Source: Bacillus cabrialesii (GTDB lineage: Bacteria > Bacillota > Bacilli > Bacillales > Bacillaceae). From it: a stretch of 64,000 nucleotides of DNA. Positions 60,971 through 64,000 of this stretch are shown here, piece after piece. The notes beneath the pieces are model-generated. The model saw only the letters and a program-made list of their open reading frames with translations. It did not search any database and was not told where the DNA came from. The translations under genes were made by a program, and so were the position numbers. Location: assembly GCF_004124315.2 (NCBI RefSeq), contig NZ_CP096889.1, positions 2,711,001 through 2,775,000 on the forward strand, read 5' to 3'. Numbering within the stretch: the first letter of the stretch is position 1; each line of letters opens with the position of its first letter.

Positions 60971-61969
60971 TTATTTAATGACGGCTAACAGCTCCTGCTG
61001 AGCCTTCCATCCGGCTTCAGCGCTTGGATCCTCTAATGCCTTTAACGCCTGCAAAATCGCTTTTTTCTCTCCTTTTTCTGACGCTTTTGTTTCATCGAGT
61101 GACTTTTCTATTTTCTCTACACTCGCTTTTGTAATGTCTTTGCCCAGAATCGCTTTTGATGCAAGCTCCGCTGTTTCCTTGAAAGAATCTGTCATATCTG
61201 ATTCTATTGATAAAGAAAGCTCCTTGCCTCCCCAGGCTTCAAAGTCGCTGTCAATTAAAAGCTGTCCTAACTGCTGCGAGACATCCTTATCACTGGCTAA
61301 GCCTGCGATGACATACGTATACCCGTCATCCTTTGACAGTGACACGGCGGAATAACCTTTTTCGGTCAATTGTTCTGTTAACGTTTCGGCACCCTTTTCA
61401 TTTGAGAATTTCCCGGCTTGTACAGCGTATGTTTTATATGTACCTTCAGTTTGCGCCGCCTGTTTTTCTGCGCCAGAGCTTTGTTTATCAGCAGATGTAT
61501 CTCCTGCTTTTGCCGTTTGGCTGCCTAGTGAATCATTTAAGGAGGCGGGTGCCGACGCTTCTTTATTGCCAGAGATGTTCAATGCGAATAAACCTAATCC
61601 GGTGCCTATGACAGCCGCAAAGGCAATCGTCGCCGCCACTCTTTTTACCGGTTTGGCCGCCCCGGGCTTTCCTTTTGCATAAAGCTTTGTTTTTTTCTTT
61701 TGATAAGGCGGAACGACTTTTGGATCCTCTTTAAACACCTTGTCTTCTTCTGAATCCCAGTTAAATTCATCTTCATCGGGATGTTCGCGGGATGCCGCAA
61801 CCTCCTGTTCAGCCTTTCTCTTTTCCTCCCAATTTGAAAATGTCATGCTTTTATCCGTCTCAGTTTCAGATGTCTCTTGTTCGTAAACCGTCTCCTCTTT
61901 TCCATTAATCGTCACCTTGAGGGCTCTTTCTGCGGCTTTACTGTTTTTTTTAATCTTCCTTTTTTTCAA
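60971..61969 (-). CDS. spoIIB: Stage II sporulation protein SpoIIB
   Basis: A 332-residue bitopic protein that helps septal peptidoglycan remodelling during engulfment. Long charged cytoplasmic part (1 to about 108), one helix (about 112-130, AATIAFAAVIGTGLGLFAL), a Ser/Ala-rich linker and a SPOR-type domain (about 172-245, YAVQAGKFSNEKGAETL). TTG at 61969 is six bases after AGGGAGGAA and gives the known length; the upstream ATG has no such site. Transcribed separately from maf. Confidence 0.93.
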   Translation of the reverse strand: MKKRKIKKNSKAAERALKVTINGKEETVYEQETSETETDKSMTFSNWEEKRKAEQEVAASREHPDEDEFNWDSEEDKVFKEDPKVVPPYQKKKTKLYAKGKPGAAKPVKRVAATIAFAAVIGTGLGLFALNISGNKEASAPASLNDSLGSQTAKAGDTSADKQSSGAEKQAAQTEGTYKTYAVQAGKFSNEKGAETLTEQLTEKGYSAVSLSKDDGYTYVIAGLASDKDVSQQLGQLLIDSDFEAWGGKELSLSIESDMTDSFKETAELASKAILGKDITKASVEKIEKSLDETKASEKGEKKAILQALKALEDPSAEAGWKAQQELLAVIK

Positions 61970-62093
61970 TTCCGCTTCCTCCCTTGACCGTTCTTGTCGG
62001 CTTTTCATGCTACACACTTTAGCACAGGCGAAAAAAAAAAGAACAAGACTTTTGTCGTCTTGTCCAAAAAACGTTCGTCAAATTTTTCAGCAG

Positions 62094-62840
62094 TCAGCCC
62101 AATGCCATTTTGATATAAAAAGAAATGATAGAGTCACCGTAAAAATAGGCTAACATGCTCCCTGCCCCAATTGCGGGGGCAAAGGGAAGCGGTTCCCTTT
62201 TAGCGAGTCTTCCAGTCAGGACGGCTGCCGCTCCATACAATGCGCCTATCAAAACGGAAAAGAAAAAGGCAGCTGCCAGCATCTTCACCCCAAGCACAAA
62301 ACCAATCACCGCAAATAATTTAATATCACCTCCCCCTATTCCTCCACGGGTGATTGCGGCAATGAGGGACAGGAAAAGAAATCCAGCGGCCGCACCTAAC
62401 AAGCCGGCATACCAAGAATCAAGAGGAGAAATCAATCTCGCAGCCGCCAAAAAGGGAAGAAAGAAAATCAATATTCGATTTGGAATCAGCATAAAATGAA
62501 TATCTGTTACTGCAACAATAATGAGAAGAGAGATAAAAACGACAGCGGGAAACAGTTCTGGAGATGAGCCAAAGCGTATTCCCGCGGCGGCAAATAAACA
62601 CGCTGTCACAAGCTCTGCCGCGGGATACATAAAAGAAATCCTCTGCCCGCAGCTTTTACATTTGCCTTTTTGGAAAAGGAATGACAGGATGGGAATTAAT
62701 TCTGCAGGGGTTAATGCTTGCCGGCAAAACGAGCAAGCCGAACGGGGCGTGATAATGGATATATGTAAGGGGATGCGGCAACCCGCCGTATAATAAAATG
62801 AACCAAGGATCAGCCCGAAGATAAAAAGAATGATAAGCAT
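62094..62840 (-). CDS. comC: Type IV prepilin peptidase ComC
   Basis: A 248-residue membrane aspartyl protease that processes ComG pseudopilins. Two CxxC pairs (CSFC about 36, CKSC about 62) form the zinc-finger-like loop; catalytic aspartates lie in VAVTDIHFM (about 122) and GGGDIKLFAVIG (about 175). Around seven or eight helices. ATG at 62840 follows AAAGGTG. A ComK-type box lies upstream, in line with competence control. Confidence 0.93.
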   Translation of the reverse strand: MLIILFIFGLILGSFYYTAGCRIPLHISIITPRSACSFCRQALTPAELIPILSFLFQKGKCKSCGQRISFMYPAAELVTACLFAAAGIRFGSSPELFPAVVFISLLIIVAVTDIHFMLIPNRILIFFLPFLAAARLISPLDSWYAGLLGAAAGFLFLSLIAAITRGGIGGGDIKLFAVIGFVLGVKMLAAAFFFSVLIGALYGAAAVLTGRLAKREPLPFAPAIGAGSMLAYFYGDSIISFYIKMALG

Positions 62841-62914
62841 AGACAACACACCTTTACTCACTGTAGATTCTGGTATGGATTGTAGCAGAGTGAGCGGCCT
62901 GAACCCTAATCGGG

Positions 62915-62927
62915 AAAATACAATTTT
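62915..62927. promoter_or_regulatory. ComK box upstream of comC
   Basis: AAAATACAATTTT matches the AAAAN5TTTT unit bound by ComK. ComK normally needs two such units; the second is less clear. Confidence 0.65.
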
Positions 62928-62933
62928 ACACAT

Positions 62934-62976
62934 AAAAAACCCCGGCAGAATCTCATTTTAGATACTGCCGGGGCTG
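62934..62976 (-). terminator. Intrinsic terminator of folC
   Basis: Stem CCCCGGCAG/CTGCCGGGG with a 16-base loop, T-run TTTTTTA on the minus strand, directly after folC. Confidence 0.85.
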
Positions 62977-62983
62977 GACGCCT

Positions 62984-64000
62984 TTATTTCAATCTTTTGC
63001 GGATTTCAGAAATAAAATAAAGCGAACCGGTAATCAGCACAATTCCATTTGAGCTCTTTTTGCTTTCTATGAATTCGAGCACATCGTCTGGATCTTCACT
63101 CCAGCTCTTATTGCTGATTTCACTTGCCTCATACAGATCTTTCGCAAGAGAGGCACGCGGGAAATCAAAGGATGCAAAATGAATTGAATGCGCGATGGTT
63201 TCCAGTCTCTTAATCATGTTTTGATACGGTTTGTCCTTTAACGCGCTAAACACAACAGAAATGCGGGAGTCAGGGAAACGCTGTTTCATCGTTTCCGCCA
63301 GCTTTTCAACGCCTTCTTCGTTATGCGCACCGTCTAAAAATACCGGCGGATGTTCCTGAACAAGCTCTAACCGTCCCGGCCAAGCAGCCTTTACCAGTCC
63401 GCTTCTTAATGCTTCATCACTGATATGGGCAATATTCTCCCTATTGAGCCACTCAGCGGCCAAAATGGACAAAGCCGCATTTTGTCTTTGATGTGTGCCG
63501 ATCAGAGAAGTTCGAATATCCTCATAGCACTTCTCGCCCGTTTTGAATGAAAACCGTTCTCCGGCAGGAAGAGCCTCTTCATTGAAAATAATACATGTAT
63601 CATGTAATGACTGGAACGGCGCAGCATGCCGTTCAGCTTCATGGCGGATGACCTGTAAGGCTTCCGGCTGGGTAACAGCTGTCACGATTGGAATACCCTC
63701 TTTAATAATTCCGGCCTTTTCTCCTGCAATTTCTTCAATGGTGTTTCCTAAGATGTTCATGTGGTCGTGTCCGATGCTTGTAATCACAGTTAAAAGCGGT
63801 TCAACCACATTGGTAGAGTCGAATCTGCCGCCCAAACCTGTTTCAAAAATAACAAAATCGACCTTATGAAACTCTGCAAAATATAAAAATGCACAAGCCG
63901 TCATAATTTCAAATTCTGTCGGCTGTCCGTATTCTGTTTGATCAAGCGCTTTAACGTGCGGTTTAATCTGATTGACGAGTGCCGTCCATTCCTCATCTGA
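62984..64000 (-). CDS. folC: Folylpolyglutamate synthase FolC (3' part)
   Basis: The C-terminal 338 residues of FolC, the Mur-ligase-type enzyme that adds glutamates to folates. The frame runs off the right window edge, so the N-terminal P-loop is missing here. Visible: TEFEIMTACAFLYF, VIFETGLGGRFDSTN, SIGHDHMNILG, the FDGAHN-type motif as LDGAHNEEG (about 235) and VVFSALKDKPY. In B. subtilis folC lies before comC. The usual length is about 430. Confidence 0.95.
   Translation of the reverse strand, partial: SDEEWTALVNQIKPHVKALDQTEYGQPTEFEIMTACAFLYFAEFHKVDFVIFETGLGGRFDSTNVVEPLLTVITSIGHDHMNILGNTIEEIAGEKAGIIKEGIPIVTAVTQPEALQVIRHEAERHAAPFQSLHDTCIIFNEEALPAGERFSFKTGEKCYEDIRTSLIGTHQRQNAALSILAAEWLNRENIAHISDEALRSGLVKAAWPGRLELVQEHPPVFLDGAHNEEGVEKLAETMKQRFPDSRISVVFSALKDKPYQNMIKRLETIAHSIHFASFDFPRASLAKDLYEASEISNKSWSEDPDDVLEFIESKKSSNGIVLITGSLYFISEIRKRLK

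Overview
This window is chromosomal DNA of a Firmicute of the Bacillus subtilis group. Sporulation genes (spoVB, bofC, safA, spo0B, spoIVFA/FB, spoIIB), competence genes (comN, comC), 6S-1 RNA, T-box leaders and the mreBCD-minCD cluster all occur in the order I remember for the B. subtilis chromosome between alaS and folC. The proteins are nearly identical to the B. subtilis versions I recall, but scattered substitutions (for example in NadC and NifS) suggest a sister subspecies or species rather than the laboratory strain. Species placement is inference from memory; no search was run. Most genes lie on the minus strand.

Layout. 1-10.4 kb: end of the alaS T-box leader, yrrI, small genes (yrzQ, a zinc-ribbon protein), yrrD, recD2, yrrB, then the sulfur-transfer set mnmA-iscS-cymR, and rarA convergent with tcdA. 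10.4-18 kb: 6S-1 RNA, aspS and hisS behind a T-box leader, yrzK, the amidase yrvJ, an intact IS1182-type insertion sequence, and dtd. 18-27 kb: relA, apt, recJ, lapA, yrvC, secDF, comN. 27-34.5 kb: spoVB, yrbG, yrzE, yajC-tgt-queA, yrzS-ruvB-ruvA. 34.5-43.6 kb: an accessory stretch (bofC, csbX, yrbE with two CcpA-type sites, yrzF, two small unknown genes, the symporter yrbD) followed by yebC, coxA and safA. 43.6-49 kb: divergent NAD biosynthesis genes nadB-nadC-nadA and nifS-nadR around a three-unit operator. 49-55.4 kb: pheB-pheA, spo0B-obg, rplU-prp-rpmA with an L21 leader, spoIVFA-spoIVFB. 55.4-64 kb: maf-radC-mreBCD-minCD, spoIIB, comC and the 3' part of folC.

How the genes work together. 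IscS and MnmA make 2-thiouridine in tRNA, and CymR controls cysteine supply beside them. RelA, Apt and Dtd link purine metabolism, the stringent response and translation quality. SecDF and YajC act in protein export. Tgt and QueA make queuosine. NifS is thought to serve the Fe-S enzyme NadA, and NadR closes the control loop. Prp trims the L27 extension encoded next to it. SpoIVFA/FB process pro-sigma-K.

The most unusual feature is the insertion sequence. It sits in what looks like the shared bidirectional terminator of yrvJ and dtd and is flanked by a 20-bp direct repeat holding the whole hairpin. Each end of the element forms a new hairpin with an inward T-run, which could restore termination on both sides. 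I found no CRISPR array, tRNA, rRNA or prophage, and no clear new multi-gene system; the other leads are regulatory details and small genes.
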